A DNA stretch of 64,000 nucleotides. Origin: Paenibacillus aquistagni (lineage in GTDB: Bacteria > Bacillota > Bacilli > Paenibacillales > Paenibacillaceae). This document shows, one piece after another, positions 15,529-24,690 of the stretch (position 1 is its first letter; the number at the start of each line of letters is the position of its first letter). The notes below the pieces were generated by a model. The model saw only the letters and a program-made list of their open reading frames with translations. It was not told the DNA's origin and did not search any database. Position numbers and translations under genes: made by a program. The stretch lies in the NCBI RefSeq assembly GCF_900177815.1, contig NZ_FXAZ01000002.1:372001-436000 (forward strand). Direction: 5' to 3'.

Positions 15529-16005
15529 ATGAAGCGTAATTCCAATATGCCGAATTCATCTATGGGTAGCATGGGAAATATGGGGGCTATGGGTAATATG
15601 GGCAGCAATGCAATGTACCCTTCCAGCGTGAGCCCTGCTGCAAAGGGCGGTGCCAACCTTGGCCCGAATGCAATTAGCCCATACAGCATGGGAGGCAATA
15701 TGGGTCCTAGCATGGTGAGTCCTGCTGCAACTGGAGGCATGCCAGATCAGTTAAGCCCTATCGTAGCGCCATCGCAAACGATCTACAAGAACTTCTACCA
15801 TACGGCCACTCAACCTATTGTACACCCTGTCAACATCGTGAATCAGCATCATACTGTGCCTGTTCCAAAGCACGTCTGTGTGTACAACGAAACAGATGTT
15901 AACTGTGGATGCGGCGTGCGCGGGAAGGGCAAAGCACGCGCGAAGTCCAAAGGACGCGGTAAAGTACAAGCGAAGACGAGCAAAAAGCGCAGCGGCCGCC
16001 GCTAA
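15529..16005 (+). CDS. CotD-like spore coat protein
   Basis: 158 aa of unusual composition. Residues 1-75 are rich in Met, Gly, Ser and Asn with M-G-x-M-G repeats. Residues 80-125 contain a His/Pro/Val core (QPIVHPVNIVNQHH, then PKHVCVYNETD) like the inner spore coat protein CotD. A C-G-C-G cluster follows, and then a strongly basic tail of about 30 residues (K/R/G). AAAGGAG precedes the ATG. Such proteins are made in the mother cell and cross-linked into the coat. A strong hairpin follows the gene. Family assignment rests on the core only. Confidence 0.6.
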   Translation: MKRNSNMPNSSMGSMGNMGAMGNMGSNAMYPSSVSPAAKGGANLGPNAISPYSMGGNMGPSMVSPAATGGMPDQLSPIVAPSQTIYKNFYHTATQPIVHPVNIVNQHHTVPVPKHVCVYNETDVNCGCGVRGKGKARAKSKGRGKVQAKTSKKRSGRR

Positions 16006-16043
16006 ATCCTAGCAACAATAACGATGCACATGTTTAGGCGCCA

Positions 16044-16087
16044 AACAACCTCCAATTGCTGGCTGAATCCAGCAGTTGGAGGTTGTT
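16044..16087 (+). terminator. strong hairpin between convergent genes
   Basis: 19-bp stem (16044-16062 with 16069-16087) with one G-T pair and a 6-nt loop, after the coat gene and before the convergent DUF1992 gene. It may serve both. Confidence 0.75.
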
Positions 16088-16142
16088 CACTTCTTGCTGG
16101 TGCTCTTCTTGACGTGAATGATGAAGCATGCTGCACCCTCAT

Positions 16143-16589
16143 TTACTCCCATTTCTCGATCTGCACAGCGAGATTCGCTGAAGACACGAGACCCTTTTGC
16201 AATAGCGAGCTTGGTACACTGCGATTAAATTGGCGGATCTGGTCATTCAGCGCCTCGATCTCCTGATCACTCACAAGGTCGCGTCCTGCTTCCTGCTTCG
16301 CTAACAGCCGCCTCATTTCCTTGGCAATCTCTCGCTGGAGCTCCAGCCAAGGTGGCATGATCCTCGCTTCATGCATGACATGGCTGAGCACATCGCCCTC
16401 TTTAAGCTTTAAAGGTTTCCCCTTGCCCGGCAGATCATCGAAGCCGCCTTTTTTCGCAAATTCATCAACAATGCTGTCCATCACCTTCTCATGGTTCCTT
16501 GCACTGTAGAAAACTTGCTGGGCCGCTTCTGCATTACCTGTTCGCTCTTTGCTGCGATCATTGTCCTCTTGCTTCGAAGTCATCTTCAA
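16143..16589 (-). CDS. DUF1992 (DnaJC28 conserved domain) protein
   Basis: About 146-148 aa. The core, DEFAKKGGFDDLPGKGKPLK and then MHEARIMPPWLELQREI, is the conserved domain shared with eukaryotic DnaJ homologue C28 and bacterial YhdN-type proteins; here there is no J domain. The biochemical role of the family is not established to my knowledge. The start is either the TTG at 16589 or the ATG two codons later; AAGGGGG lies 7 nt before the TTG. It is convergent with the coat gene. Confidence 0.8.
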   Translation of the reverse strand: MKMTSKQEDNDRSKERTGNAEAAQQVFYSARNHEKVMDSIVDEFAKKGGFDDLPGKGKPLKLKEGDVLSHVMHEARIMPPWLELQREIAKEMRRLLAKQEAGRDLVSDQEIEALNDQIRQFNRSVPSSLLQKGLVSSANLAVQIEKWE

Positions 16590-16703
16590 TCCAAGCCCCC
16601 TTAATAGCAGCTGCAGTAATAAAATTCAACCTGACCATTTTCCATATACAGGATAATTATAGTATATCGAATGTGCTCCTTTATTTCGATACAAGCAGGA
16701 TCA

Positions 16704-17225
16704 TTAATACTTCAATTCCAGCTCTTTGCCGTTCTGATCATAGAAGCTCAAGCTGGTCGCTTCGGCGCGCTGCGTACCGTTGATTGGCGTCAAGGTTAGA
16801 AAATAAGGAGCTTCAGGATCAAGCTTAATATCATAGTTCAGATGCTCGATCTTCGCATCGATCCGCGCGACTTGCTGCTCATTTTTGCCTGCAACGAGCA
16901 AATACAGTCCTTCACTCGTCTCAATAATCGATTGGCGGACAGGCTTGCTACCATGACCAATCACTTCAACCGCGTATTTGCCGTTCTTGCCTTGCACAAA
17001 CTCGCCCATTCCCAGTGTCTTGTCAGTCTCAAACAGCACAAACCAGCGATCCCCGCTCTTTACCTGCTCACGAATATCAATCGGCTGCTCCAAACGATCT
17101 TCCATCACCGCTTCAATAGACGGAAGCGAATCCTCAATCGTATATTTCTCTGGCGTCGTCTGATAGAGGAAGATTCCAATTCCTGCTAGAATGAGAATAA
17201 AAATGATCCAGAACCATTTCTTCAT
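16704..17225 (-). CDS. single-pass membrane protein of unknown function
   Basis: 173 aa from the ATG at 17225 (AAGGAGAG just upstream; the frame to 17258 is longer but lacks a site). One N-terminal membrane helix (KKWFWIIFILILAGIGIF) is followed by an outward-facing domain of about 150 residues with alternating beta-like strands (GDRWFVLFETDKTLGMGEFV; GKYAVEVIGHG; EGLYLLVAGKN). Family not recognised. It is between the DUF1992 gene and a tiny basic protein, all on the minus strand. Confidence 0.65.
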   Translation of the reverse strand: MKKWFWIIFILILAGIGIFLYQTTPEKYTIEDSLPSIEAVMEDRLEQPIDIREQVKSGDRWFVLFETDKTLGMGEFVQGKNGKYAVEVIGHGSKPVRQSIIETSEGLYLLVAGKNEQQVARIDAKIEHLNYDIKLDPEAPYFLTLTPINGTQRAEATSLSFYDQNGKELELKY

Positions 17226-17402
17226 GATGCTCTCCTTCACTGCTTCGCTAATTTTCATTTTCTCTTATGGATGGATAGACAGCATTAGATAACCAGCATG
17301 CTGTTATCTTATAATCTCTTATTATACTGCATGCGCCTAGTCATCAACAAAGGGTAGGTGTATCTTCTCTATGAGGAATGTTGATAAAGAGAAACTCCAC
17401 GT

Positions 17403-17432
17403 AAAAAAAGAAGCGGCACACGAATGGCCGCT
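17403..17432 (-). terminator. terminator after the 44-aa gene
   Basis: AGCGGC (17412-17417) / GCCGCT (17427-17432) stem, followed on the minus strand by TTTTTTT. Confidence 0.8.
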
Positions 17433-17509
17433 CCAACAACTGCTTAAATCCTCATCACGCTTTTTATGGCGTTTCGATAAGCTTGCTTCATTTATGAAGA
17501 TACAAATGA

Positions 17510-17644
17510 TTACGACGAGCGGTCAATTGATTGGCGCTTCGCCTTGCCGCGAGGACTTGGAGATGCGTTGTCTCCAAACTGCTCCAAGCTTGATGGTGAA
17601 CCAGCCGGCCCTCGGTTCTTCGGACGATTGTTGCGGCCTCCCAT
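17510..17644 (-). CDS. 44-aa basic protein of unknown function
   Basis: The minus-strand ORF starts ATGGGAGGCCGC at 17644, 7 nt after GGGAGGTGA, and ends at a TAA at 17510. The product begins MGGRNNRPKNRGPAG and is rich in Arg, Lys, Ser, Pro and Gly, with no membrane helix, and is probably largely unfolded. A terminator follows at 17403-17432, so it forms a complete small transcription unit. No family recognised; a nucleic-acid-binding or small spore protein is a guess only. Confidence 0.6.
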   Translation of the reverse strand: MGGRNNRPKNRGPAGSPSSLEQFGDNASPSPRGKAKRQSIDRSS

Positions 17645-17711
17645 TAGCAATCACCTCCCGTATATAACATCCCCGGGAATCGATTGGCTCATGTAAGCGG
17701 GACGCATCCAA

Positions 17712-18881
17712 TTACCCTCTCGCTTGGAGTGCGCGCTCCAGACGCGCCAGCGTCTCTTCCACATTGCTGCGCTGTGTCCCTAGATTCATGCGTTCAAAGC
17801 CTGCTCCCTCTTCGCCAAAGGTATACCCCTCGCTGAACCAGATATTCGCTTGTTCCAGCATAAAGCCCTCAAGCTCCTTGCCGTTAAGACCAAGCGCACG
17901 GCAATCAATCCACTTCAAGTATGTGCCTTCCAATGGGAAGGTTGTTAATTGCGGAAGCTTGTCTGCAATAAATTGATCCACAAGCGCATTGTTGGCTTCA
18001 ATATATTGCAGCACCTCATTGAACCATGTCTCGCCTTCATTATAGGCTGCAATAGTCGCTTCAATCGCACCGATATCGATATCACTCACACCTGTACTTT
18101 CCACTACCGAGCGGAAGGCTTGGCGCAGTGCTTTATTTTCAATGAAGATGTTGCCCATTTTAAATCCTGGGATACTAAAGGTCTTCGATGGCGACGTTGC
18201 TGTAATGGTAATACCGGAGATATCCGGCGACAACGAAGCAATCGGCGTATAGGTGCTGCCGCTTAACACGATGTCATGATGAATATCATCTGAGAAGATC
18301 TTAACCTGATGCTTTAAGCACAGCTCCCCAATCTTCGCAAGTTCTTCTCTTGTCCAGACGCGCCCAACGGGATTATGCGGATTGCACAGGAAAAACAGCT
18401 TGACTTCAGGATCACGAAGCTGTGCCTCAAGGTCGTCGAAGTCCATTTGGAACTGACCATCAACGAGCTTAATGGGACTCGGAACGGCAATGCCGCCGTT
18501 CTGCTCAATCATCCGCTTGAATGGCGGATAGACAGGAGGCTGATACACTACTTTCTCACCTGGAGAAATAACAGCGCGCACAGCAAATCCCATTGCAGTA
18601 ACAACACCCGGCGTCGTTGTGATCCACTCCGCCTTCGTATCCCATTGATGGCGTCGCTTCATCCAATCGGTCACGGCGTCATAGTACCGTGCTGTCTTGC
18701 CCGTATAGCCGTAGGAGGGCTGCTCCATGCGCTTTAGGAGTGAAGCACGAATCGGCTCAGCCGCCGGGAAGTCCATATCGGCTACCCACATCGGAATTGC
18801 GCCTTGTTGACGCGGCTCTCTTGGGTGCATTTTCTCTGCATCTAATTGTGCTCGATCCAATTGCGTATTCAGATTGCTCAT
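17712..18881 (-). CDS. patB: PatB/MalY-type cystathionine beta-lyase
   Basis: 389 aa PLP-dependent fold-type I enzyme. MalY/PatB proteins split C-S bonds (cystathionine or cysteine to give homocysteine or sulfide) and also show aminotransferase-like structure. Visible landmarks: PMWVADMDFP (about 30-39), YGYTG, the N-P-H-N-P-x-G substrate loop (about 167-173), SDDIHHD and the cofactor lysine K233 in SPSKTFSIPGFK. Full family length. A 9-bp palindrome lies 75 bp upstream. Soluble and cytoplasmic; the exact substrate is inferred from family. Confidence 0.88.
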   Translation of the reverse strand: MSNLNTQLDRAQLDAEKMHPREPRQQGAIPMWVADMDFPAAEPIRASLLKRMEQPSYGYTGKTARYYDAVTDWMKRRHQWDTKAEWITTTPGVVTAMGFAVRAVISPGEKVVYQPPVYPPFKRMIEQNGGIAVPSPIKLVDGQFQMDFDDLEAQLRDPEVKLFFLCNPHNPVGRVWTREELAKIGELCLKHQVKIFSDDIHHDIVLSGSTYTPIASLSPDISGITITATSPSKTFSIPGFKMGNIFIENKALRQAFRSVVESTGVSDIDIGAIEATIAAYNEGETWFNEVLQYIEANNALVDQFIADKLPQLTTFPLEGTYLKWIDCRALGLNGKELEGFMLEQANIWFSEGYTFGEEGAGFERMNLGTQRSNVEETLARLERALQARG

Positions 18882-18954
18882 TCGTTAGCTCCTTTTCAGA
18901 ACAAGATTAGTTTCCTCTATAGCTATTATAGTAAACCATTTTGCTCCTGCCAAA

Positions 18955-18980
18955 AAGTACAAATTCTCTTTTTTGTACTT
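18955..18980. promoter_or_regulatory. palindrome upstream of patB
   Basis: Perfect inverted repeat AAGTACAAA (18955-18963) / TTTGTACTT (18972-18980) with an 8-nt loop, in the promoter region of patB. It may be an operator or a leader hairpin. Confidence 0.4.
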
Positions 18981-19104
18981 CGTGGGTCGACAAGGCCTCA
19001 TCTATAAGGAAACGACCTGCAGCATCGTCTGGAATCTTCCAGCCGCGAGCAGGTCCTTGTCCTTTAGGGATATGAACATTCGCTGGTTCTATGTGAAAAC
19101 AATG

Positions 19105-20100
19105 TTAAGCATTGAGTATGTCATCAATCTCTTGAAGCTCCTCATCATCAAATCGAAGGTTATCGATAGCCTTCACATTCTCTTCGATCTGGCTCACACG
19201 GCTCGCGCCAATAAGCGCAGAGGTCACCCTGCCTCTTCGAAGCACCCAAGCCAAGGCAAGCTGCGATAAGGACTGTCCACGGCGATGTGCAATAGTGTTC
19301 AGCTGGCGAACCATGTGCAGCGTCTCCTCATTCACATCCTTCTCCTGCAGGAACCCGGTTACTTTGTGTGCTCTTGAATCCTCTGGAATGCCGTTCAGAT
19401 AACGGCCTGTTAGCAAGCCTTGCTGCAGCGGCGAAAAGGCAATACAGCCTGCACCGTGCTCTTCTAATACATCAAGCAGTCCATCTTGCTCTACCCAACG
19501 ATTGAGCATGGAATAGGATGGCTGATGAATGAGCATGCGGACATTCATTTCTTTTAGAATCTTGATCGCTCTCTTGGTATCCGCCGCGGAGTAATTGGAT
19601 ACACCTACATAAAGCGCCTTGCCTGAGCGCACAATCTGTGCAAGAGCATCCATCGTTTCCTCAAGCGGAGTGTCCGGATCTGGACGATGATGATAAAAGA
19701 TATCGACATAATCAAGTCCCATTCGTTTCAGGCTTTGATCAAGACTTGAGATCAGATACTTTTTGGAACCCCACTCGCCGTAAGGCCCTTCCCACATGTA
19801 ATAGCCTGCCTTCGTCGAGATCACCATTTGATCACGGTAAGCACGAAAATCCGTTGCCAGCACCCTGCCGAACATCTCTTCAGCAGATCCCGGCGGCGGT
19901 CCATAATTGTTTGCAAGATCAAAGTGGGTAATGCCAAGATCAAACGCGCGGTGCACCATGGCACGTCCATTCTCAAACGAATCGACACCGCCAAAATTGT
20001 GCCAAAGCCCAAGCGTAATTGCTGGAAGCTTCAAGCCGGATTGACCACAGCGATTGTACACCATGGATTCGTAACGCTTCGGGTTCGCTATGTATTCCAT
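19105..20100 (-). CDS. aldo/keto reductase, YghZ/Gpr type
   Basis: 331 aa from the ATG at 20100, which follows GAGAGGAGAGG; the upstream frame to 20688 is not supported. NADPH-dependent reductase with the (beta/alpha)8 fold. ANPKRYESMVYNRCGQSGLKLPAI, GLWHNFGGV and FDLANNYGPPPGSAEE are nearly the sequence of E. coli YghZ, L-glyceraldehyde-3-phosphate reductase, which detoxifies the L-isomer and methylglyoxal. The catalytic tyrosine lies in NNYGP, with the lysine in STKAGY and the histidine in FYHHRPD. It stands alone between patB and a 35-aa gene on the opposite strand. Confidence 0.9.
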   Translation of the reverse strand: MEYIANPKRYESMVYNRCGQSGLKLPAITLGLWHNFGGVDSFENGRAMVHRAFDLGITHFDLANNYGPPPGSAEEMFGRVLATDFRAYRDQMVISTKAGYYMWEGPYGEWGSKKYLISSLDQSLKRMGLDYVDIFYHHRPDPDTPLEETMDALAQIVRSGKALYVGVSNYSAADTKRAIKILKEMNVRMLIHQPSYSMLNRWVEQDGLLDVLEEHGAGCIAFSPLQQGLLTGRYLNGIPEDSRAHKVTGFLQEKDVNEETLHMVRQLNTIAHRRGQSLSQLALAWVLRRGRVTSALIGASRVSQIEENVKAIDNLRFDDEELQEIDDILNA

Positions 20101-20368
20101 CGTATCCTCTCCTCTCGTGAAGGGCGCATGATTGCTCATGCATAATGGCGTTTCTTTCCTGCATAAACACGGGTTCATTATATAGCAATTCAAACAAAAA
20201 ATCATCTTGCAAGTTTGAAAAGATGAATGCCTGTCCCAGAAAGCGAACACCAATCTTATACACGGATACGTAAAGCGTTCGTAGCCTATCCTATAACCAC
20301 TTCGGCTTAACCGATGTGCCCGCATCAAGCATATGCCGAAGCCAATATTGAAAAGGGGGATTTGATCG

Positions 20369-20476
20369 ATGTCCATTCCAAAGAATCGTCGTGAAAATGC
20401 AAACAAAATTCGCAAGCAGACGCAGCGGCCTTCACATGGAAGAGTAAAGTCCTTCAAAGAGCTTGCAGAGGAGTAA
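20369..20476 (+). CDS. 35-aa basic protein of unknown function
   Basis: ATG at 20369 preceded by AAAGGGGGA; stop at 20474-20476. The product starts MSIPKNRRENANKIRKQT, with a basic first half and an acidic end (KELAEE). No membrane helix or known domain. It lies alone between the divergent aldo/keto reductase and the convergent P-type ATPase. The good ribosome-binding site and biased composition support it, but expression is untested. Confidence 0.5.
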   Translation: MSIPKNRRENANKIRKQTQRPSHGRVKSFKELAEE

Positions 20477-20665
20477 CGGCGGCTTGGATAGGCGCAGGCA
20501 TTGCTTGCGTCTTCTCCCCTTATCTTTCTCATCAAGTTTAGTTTGTTCACCATGAATCTCCTTATGCATGGAGAAATGAACAAACACCGCTCCAAGGAAA
20601 TCATACTTGTCCGAGGAACGGTGTTAGTTGTTGATATTGGTGCAATGATGCTAATGCTGCTTGTC

Positions 20666-23311
20666 TTAAGCCCCTTTCCCGTTAGCACGCATACGCAGCT
20701 TCATCAGCTCGACGACCACAAGCGGAACGATTGACAGCAGTGTTACGATCAGCCAATGAACGGCGCTTAACGACACAAGCTGGAATATGCTCATCATGCC
20801 TGGAATCACCGCCACACCAAAAATAATGAAAATGGACAGCATCGCACACCAGAACAAAGGGAGGTTGGACATAAAGCCGATCGAAAATATTGATTGTGTA
20901 TTGCTGCGCACATTGAAAATATGAACAACGGATGACCAGCCCAAAATAACGAACGCCATCGTCTGGCCAACCTCATGCGATGCGGCTATATGGTCGGATA
21001 CGGTTACGAACTTGCCTACATAGAATCCAGCTAGAGTCAGGATCGTATATAGACCCGCTTGCAGCGCAATTTTTTTGCCAAGACCATTAGAAAAGATGCC
21101 TGCCTGTTTAGGAATTGGCTTTTGACGCATGGCATCTGGCTCCATCTTCTCACGACTCAAGCAGAAGCCAGGGATTCCATCAGCCACTACGTTGATCAAT
21201 AAGAGCTGAATCGCGATGACCGGCAGTCCCCAGCCAAGCGCTACCGCAATAATCATGATTAGAATTTCGGAAAAATTACAGCTTAACAAGAAGTAAAGCG
21301 TCTTGCGAATATTCTCGTATACTCTTCTGCCTTCCGCAACAGCGTCTACGATCGTCGCAAAGTTGTCATCGGTCAGCACCATATCGGATGCGCTCTTGGC
21401 TACATCGGTTCCCGTAATGCCCATCGCGGTTCCTACATCTGCTGCCTTCAGCGCAGGAGCATCGTTAACGCCGTCACCTGTCATGGCCACAACTTCGCCG
21501 TTCGCCTGCCAAGCTTGGACAATGCGAATCTTATCCTCGGGAGAGACTCGGCCATACACCGAGATATCGCGAACCTTTTGCTTGAGCTCCTCATCCGACA
21601 TGCGCTCAAGCTCCGCTCCAGAGATCGCAAGATCCTCCTCTTCGAGAATGCCAATCTCGCGTGCGATTGCTGATGCGGTTGCCATGTGGTCACCCGTAAT
21701 CATGACCGTCTTGATGCCGGCAGCCTTGGCAGCCTGAACAGCTGCTTTGCTCTCTGGACGCGGAGGATCAATCATCCCGACTAATCCCGCGAAGCGAAGG
21801 CCCTGCTCCAGCTCAGCTGCATCCAGCTGCTCAGGGAGCTCATCATAACGCTTGTAGCCTAATGCAAGAACGCGAAGCGCCTGCTCTGCAAACTGATCAT
21901 GGATGTGATTCGCTTCTGCCTGATGCTCATGCGTGCACGCTGCATGAGGGTCCAGCGGGATGCGATCAAAAGCTCCCTTCGTAATCGAAATATAGCCTTC
22001 CTCTGTGCGATGAACCGTCGTCATCAGCTTGCGCGAGGAATCGAATGGCAGCTCATGCACGCGAGGATATTTCGCCTCAAGCTGTGACTTGTTCATTCCT
22101 TTTGCTTGAAGCAAGCGAATAATCGCGGTCTCGGTTGGGTCCCCGATGATCGTTTCTTCCCCCTGGTTCTTTTCAATAGAGGCATTGCTTGCCAAGCTAA
22201 ACAGCTTGAGCAGCTCTGTTTCCGTATCAAGAAAAGCATCCGTATCTGCCTTTGGCTTATGAGACACAGCCCATATTTGCTTAATCGTCATTTGGTTCTG
22301 CGTCAGCGTGCCGGTCTTGTCCGAGCAGATCACCGATGCGCTTCCCAGCGCCTCCACTGCAGGAATACGACGAATGATCGCATTTTTGCGCACCATATTT
22401 TGAATGCCAAAGGCGAGCGTCACCGTCACGATGACCGGCAATGTCTCAGGAACCGCTGCTACGGCCAAGGACACCGCCGTCATGAGCATGTCCATGATGG
22501 TCTCTCCATGGTACATTCCAATGCCGAAGATGATCGCGCCAGCCGCAACAGCTACGACGCTTAGCTTCTTGCCAAGCTCAATCAGACGCTGCTGCAGAGG
22601 CGTCTTGGACTTCTTCGTGTTGTTGAGAAGCGCCGCAATCTTCCCCATCTCTGTCTCCATCCCTGTTGCTACAACTACGGCCCTGCCGCGGCCGTTTGTC
22701 ACTAAGCAGCCCGAGAAGAGCATATTGAATCGATCACCTAATGGGGCGGATTCCTTCACTTCTGCGCGTGCATTTTTCTCGGATGGAACACTTTCTCCTG
22801 TCAAAGCCGACTCCTCAACGAGGAGGTTCGCGCTCTCGATCAGGCGAGCGTCCGCAGGAATCAAGTCCCCTGCCTCCACTACGATGATATCCCCCGGAAC
22901 AAGCTCTTTTGAATGAAGCGGCTGCAAGACTCCTTCTCGTATCACCTTCGCTGTCGGCGTATTCATGTTTTTCAGCGCATCCAGCGCCTTCTCCGCACTC
23001 AGCTCCTGTCGAATACCAAGCACAGCATTCAGGGCTACGATTGCAATAATGACCAATGGTTCGGCATAGCCGTGGCCTTCTGATATCGCCAGATAGGCCG
23101 ATATGACCGCAGCAATGATCAGAATAATCGTCGTTACCTCTGAGAGCTGATGCATGAGCTTAGCCCCAATGCCTTCTTTTTTCTCTTCTTCGAATTCATT
23201 GAAGCCCTTCTGTCGCAGCAGCTCAGCAGCCTGTTCATTCCTCAAGCCCTTCTCTTGATCTGTTCCTAATGCCTTAAAGATATCCTCCAGTGTTCTCTCC
23301 ATCCATTTCAT
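20666..23311 (-). CDS. P-type cation ATPase, Ca2+-transporting type
   Basis: About 881 aa; the ATG at 23311 fits the GAGGTG site better than the one at 23320. P-IIA-type pump: N-terminal cytoplasmic region, TGES actuator loop (174-177), phosphorylated Asp334 in ICSDKTGTLT, GDGVNDAPAL hinge and ten predicted helices. The helix-4 motif is PETLP (291-295) where SERCA-like pumps have PEGLP; the key Glu is kept. Helix 6 has N-V-V-A-D-G, close to the N-x-x-x-D-G calcium site. It follows a TetR gene by about 25 nt in the same operon, so expression is probably induced by whatever that regulator senses. Calcium is inferred; manganese is possible. Confidence 0.88.
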   Translation of the reverse strand: MKWMERTLEDIFKALGTDQEKGLRNEQAAELLRQKGFNEFEEEKKEGIGAKLMHQLSEVTTIILIIAAVISAYLAISEGHGYAEPLVIIAIVALNAVLGIRQELSAEKALDALKNMNTPTAKVIREGVLQPLHSKELVPGDIIVVEAGDLIPADARLIESANLLVEESALTGESVPSEKNARAEVKESAPLGDRFNMLFSGCLVTNGRGRAVVVATGMETEMGKIAALLNNTKKSKTPLQQRLIELGKKLSVVAVAAGAIIFGIGMYHGETIMDMLMTAVSLAVAAVPETLPVIVTVTLAFGIQNMVRKNAIIRRIPAVEALGSASVICSDKTGTLTQNQMTIKQIWAVSHKPKADTDAFLDTETELLKLFSLASNASIEKNQGEETIIGDPTETAIIRLLQAKGMNKSQLEAKYPRVHELPFDSSRKLMTTVHRTEEGYISITKGAFDRIPLDPHAACTHEHQAEANHIHDQFAEQALRVLALGYKRYDELPEQLDAAELEQGLRFAGLVGMIDPPRPESKAAVQAAKAAGIKTVMITGDHMATASAIAREIGILEEEDLAISGAELERMSDEELKQKVRDISVYGRVSPEDKIRIVQAWQANGEVVAMTGDGVNDAPALKAADVGTAMGITGTDVAKSASDMVLTDDNFATIVDAVAEGRRVYENIRKTLYFLLSCNFSEILIMIIAVALGWGLPVIAIQLLLINVVADGIPGFCLSREKMEPDAMRQKPIPKQAGIFSNGLGKKIALQAGLYTILTLAGFYVGKFVTVSDHIAASHEVGQTMAFVILGWSSVVHIFNVRSNTQSIFSIGFMSNLPLFWCAMLSIFIIFGVAVIPGMMSIFQLVSLSAVHWLIVTLLSIVPLVVVELMKLRMRANGKGA

Positions 23312-23337
23312 CACATGCACCTCGCTTTATTTGATTT

Positions 23338-23913
23338 CTATCGTCCCCACAGTCGAATCAACATCTCAACCAGCAGCTCCTTCTTCATTTCCAGCCGCAC
23401 GGGCTGTTCATAGCTCTCGGCCTTCATCTTCTCTAAGATGATGGTCATCAGCACACTGTTGGCAATCATGGCGATTGCTTTGATCTCCTCTTCAGGCATC
23501 GATTGATCCGCCATTCCTGCCAGCTCCTTCTCCAGTTCCTCCGTCATGTATTCGAATACAGAAGGGTTCATGAACTGAAGCTCCCTGCTCCCCTTTTCCT
23601 TAATCGTTAGCAGGAAGAAGGCCCGATGACTTTCGTAGATGTCATGAATAAAATCAATCTTCGCCAGCAGCAGTTCCCGTATGTGGTCATGATCGGTATG
23701 AAAGAATCGATCGACCTTTGTTTTGACCTGATTCATTTGCTCAGCGAGCGCCTCATGAATCAGTTCGTCCTTACCCTTAAAGTGCTTGAATATCGTCGCT
23801 TCGTTCACTTGCGCTTCCTTTGCAATACACTTTGTCGTTGTTCCCTTGAATCCGTGCTTAGCCATATGCTCTAGCGCAGCACACATCATTTTTTCTCTTG
23901 TTGTTTCTTTCAT
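23338..23913 (-). CDS. TetR-family regulator of the P-type ATPase operon
   Basis: 191 aa. Helix-turn-helix GTTTKCIAKEAQVNEATIFK (about 24-43), followed by a helical ligand-binding domain. First gene of a two-gene operon with the cation pump. A near-perfect 18-bp palindrome lies 26-43 bp upstream of its start, the right place for autorepression. Ribosome-binding site AAAGGAGGAT. Confidence 0.88.
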   Translation of the reverse strand: MKETTREKMMCAALEHMAKHGFKGTTTKCIAKEAQVNEATIFKHFKGKDELIHEALAEQMNQVKTKVDRFFHTDHDHIRELLLAKIDFIHDIYESHRAFFLLTIKEKGSRELQFMNPSVFEYMTEELEKELAGMADQSMPEEEIKAIAMIANSVLMTIILEKMKAESYEQPVRLEMKKELLVEMLIRLWGR

Positions 23914-23938
23914 GGAGATCCTCCTTTCTCAAAATAAA

Positions 23939-23956
23939 CAAGCAAGTACTTACTTG
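23939..23956. promoter_or_regulatory. TetR operator for the pump operon
   Basis: CAAGCAAGTACTTACTTG: an 18-bp palindrome with one mismatched pair, directly upstream of the TetR gene. It has the usual shape of TetR-family operators. Confidence 0.75.
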
Positions 23957-24146
23957 ATTTTAGCTTACGGAATAGTACCCGCTGTTCCTATATGCTGAAT
24001 CACACTGGAAAAACATACATCTGCTCCTCCATAACCGAGAATATATCGGGCAAATGCGCATCTTTGTGCCCTTATAGCCTGATATACAGGCTAATCCCTT
24101 GTAAATTCATATAATGCCATTATTAAGAAAGGAGGATGAACTACCT

Positions 24147-24590
24147 ATGGCCATTTTAGTGGATGAGCAGGTGTCACAGGGAGAAAGCGAATTAGGGGTA
24201 CTGGATATTCCAATTACAAGCACGCCAGAATTGTTTGGAACACTGGGGCTTGATACAAGCAGTGCAGGACCTAATCTGCGGATAGAGTTCAACTACACGC
24301 TGCAATATAGCTTTGTACGCACAGCTTCGGTATTGATTAGCGTTTATCGAGGGGAAGGCATGGATGCTGTTCTTGTTTACCAAACAGAGCAAACGATTCC
24401 TGCACCAAGCTCCAAAGGAAATCACACCGTGTATCGTGTGCCGATCACAGCGACTGGTGTGGACTACCTTCCACCGAATACCGACTTTATCGTATATCAG
24501 GCCTTCGTATCGACTCCAGAGCACTGTAAGCATGCCAAGCTGAAAAGAATTGGACCAGAAAGCTTCGCTGCAAGAGCATACTCTGACTAA
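24147..24590 (+). CDS. hypothetical protein, beta-rich
   Basis: 147 aa from the ATG at 24147, with AAAGGAGG at about 24129-24135. No signal peptide or membrane helix. Composition and spacing suggest an all-beta fold (LRIEFNYTLQYSFV; ASVLISVYRG; DFIVYQAFVS). Family not recognised. It is a single-gene unit ending at a strong terminator. Such proteins are common as coat or exosporium parts in spore formers, but nothing here proves that. Confidence 0.65.
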   Translation: MAILVDEQVSQGESELGVLDIPITSTPELFGTLGLDTSSAGPNLRIEFNYTLQYSFVRTASVLISVYRGEGMDAVLVYQTEQTIPAPSSKGNHTVYRVPITATGVDYLPPNTDFIVYQAFVSTPEHCKHAKLKRIGPESFAARAYSD

Positions 24591-24654
24591 GCTTCGACCT
24601 CGGCTTTATCCCGTCCTTTCCTTCAGCCGCCTTTATACTCCAAACCTTCATGTA

Positions 24655-24690
24655 CAGCTAAGTGCTCCTATGAGGCGCTTAGCTGTTTTT
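24655..24690 (+). terminator. Rho-independent terminator
   Basis: 11-bp stem with one mismatched pair, CAGCTAAGTGC (24655-24665) / GCGCTTAGCTG (24675-24685), followed by TTTTT. Ends the beta-rich gene. Confidence 0.9.

Noticed and set aside
17371-17667. 98-aa plus-strand ORF
   Set aside because: It runs through a minus-strand terminator and opposite the better supported 44-aa gene.
20101-20688. Long N-terminal extension of the aldo/keto reductase
   Set aside because: No homology in the family, no ribosome-binding site, and the ATG at 20100 has a good one. The extension runs antisense to the 35-aa gene.
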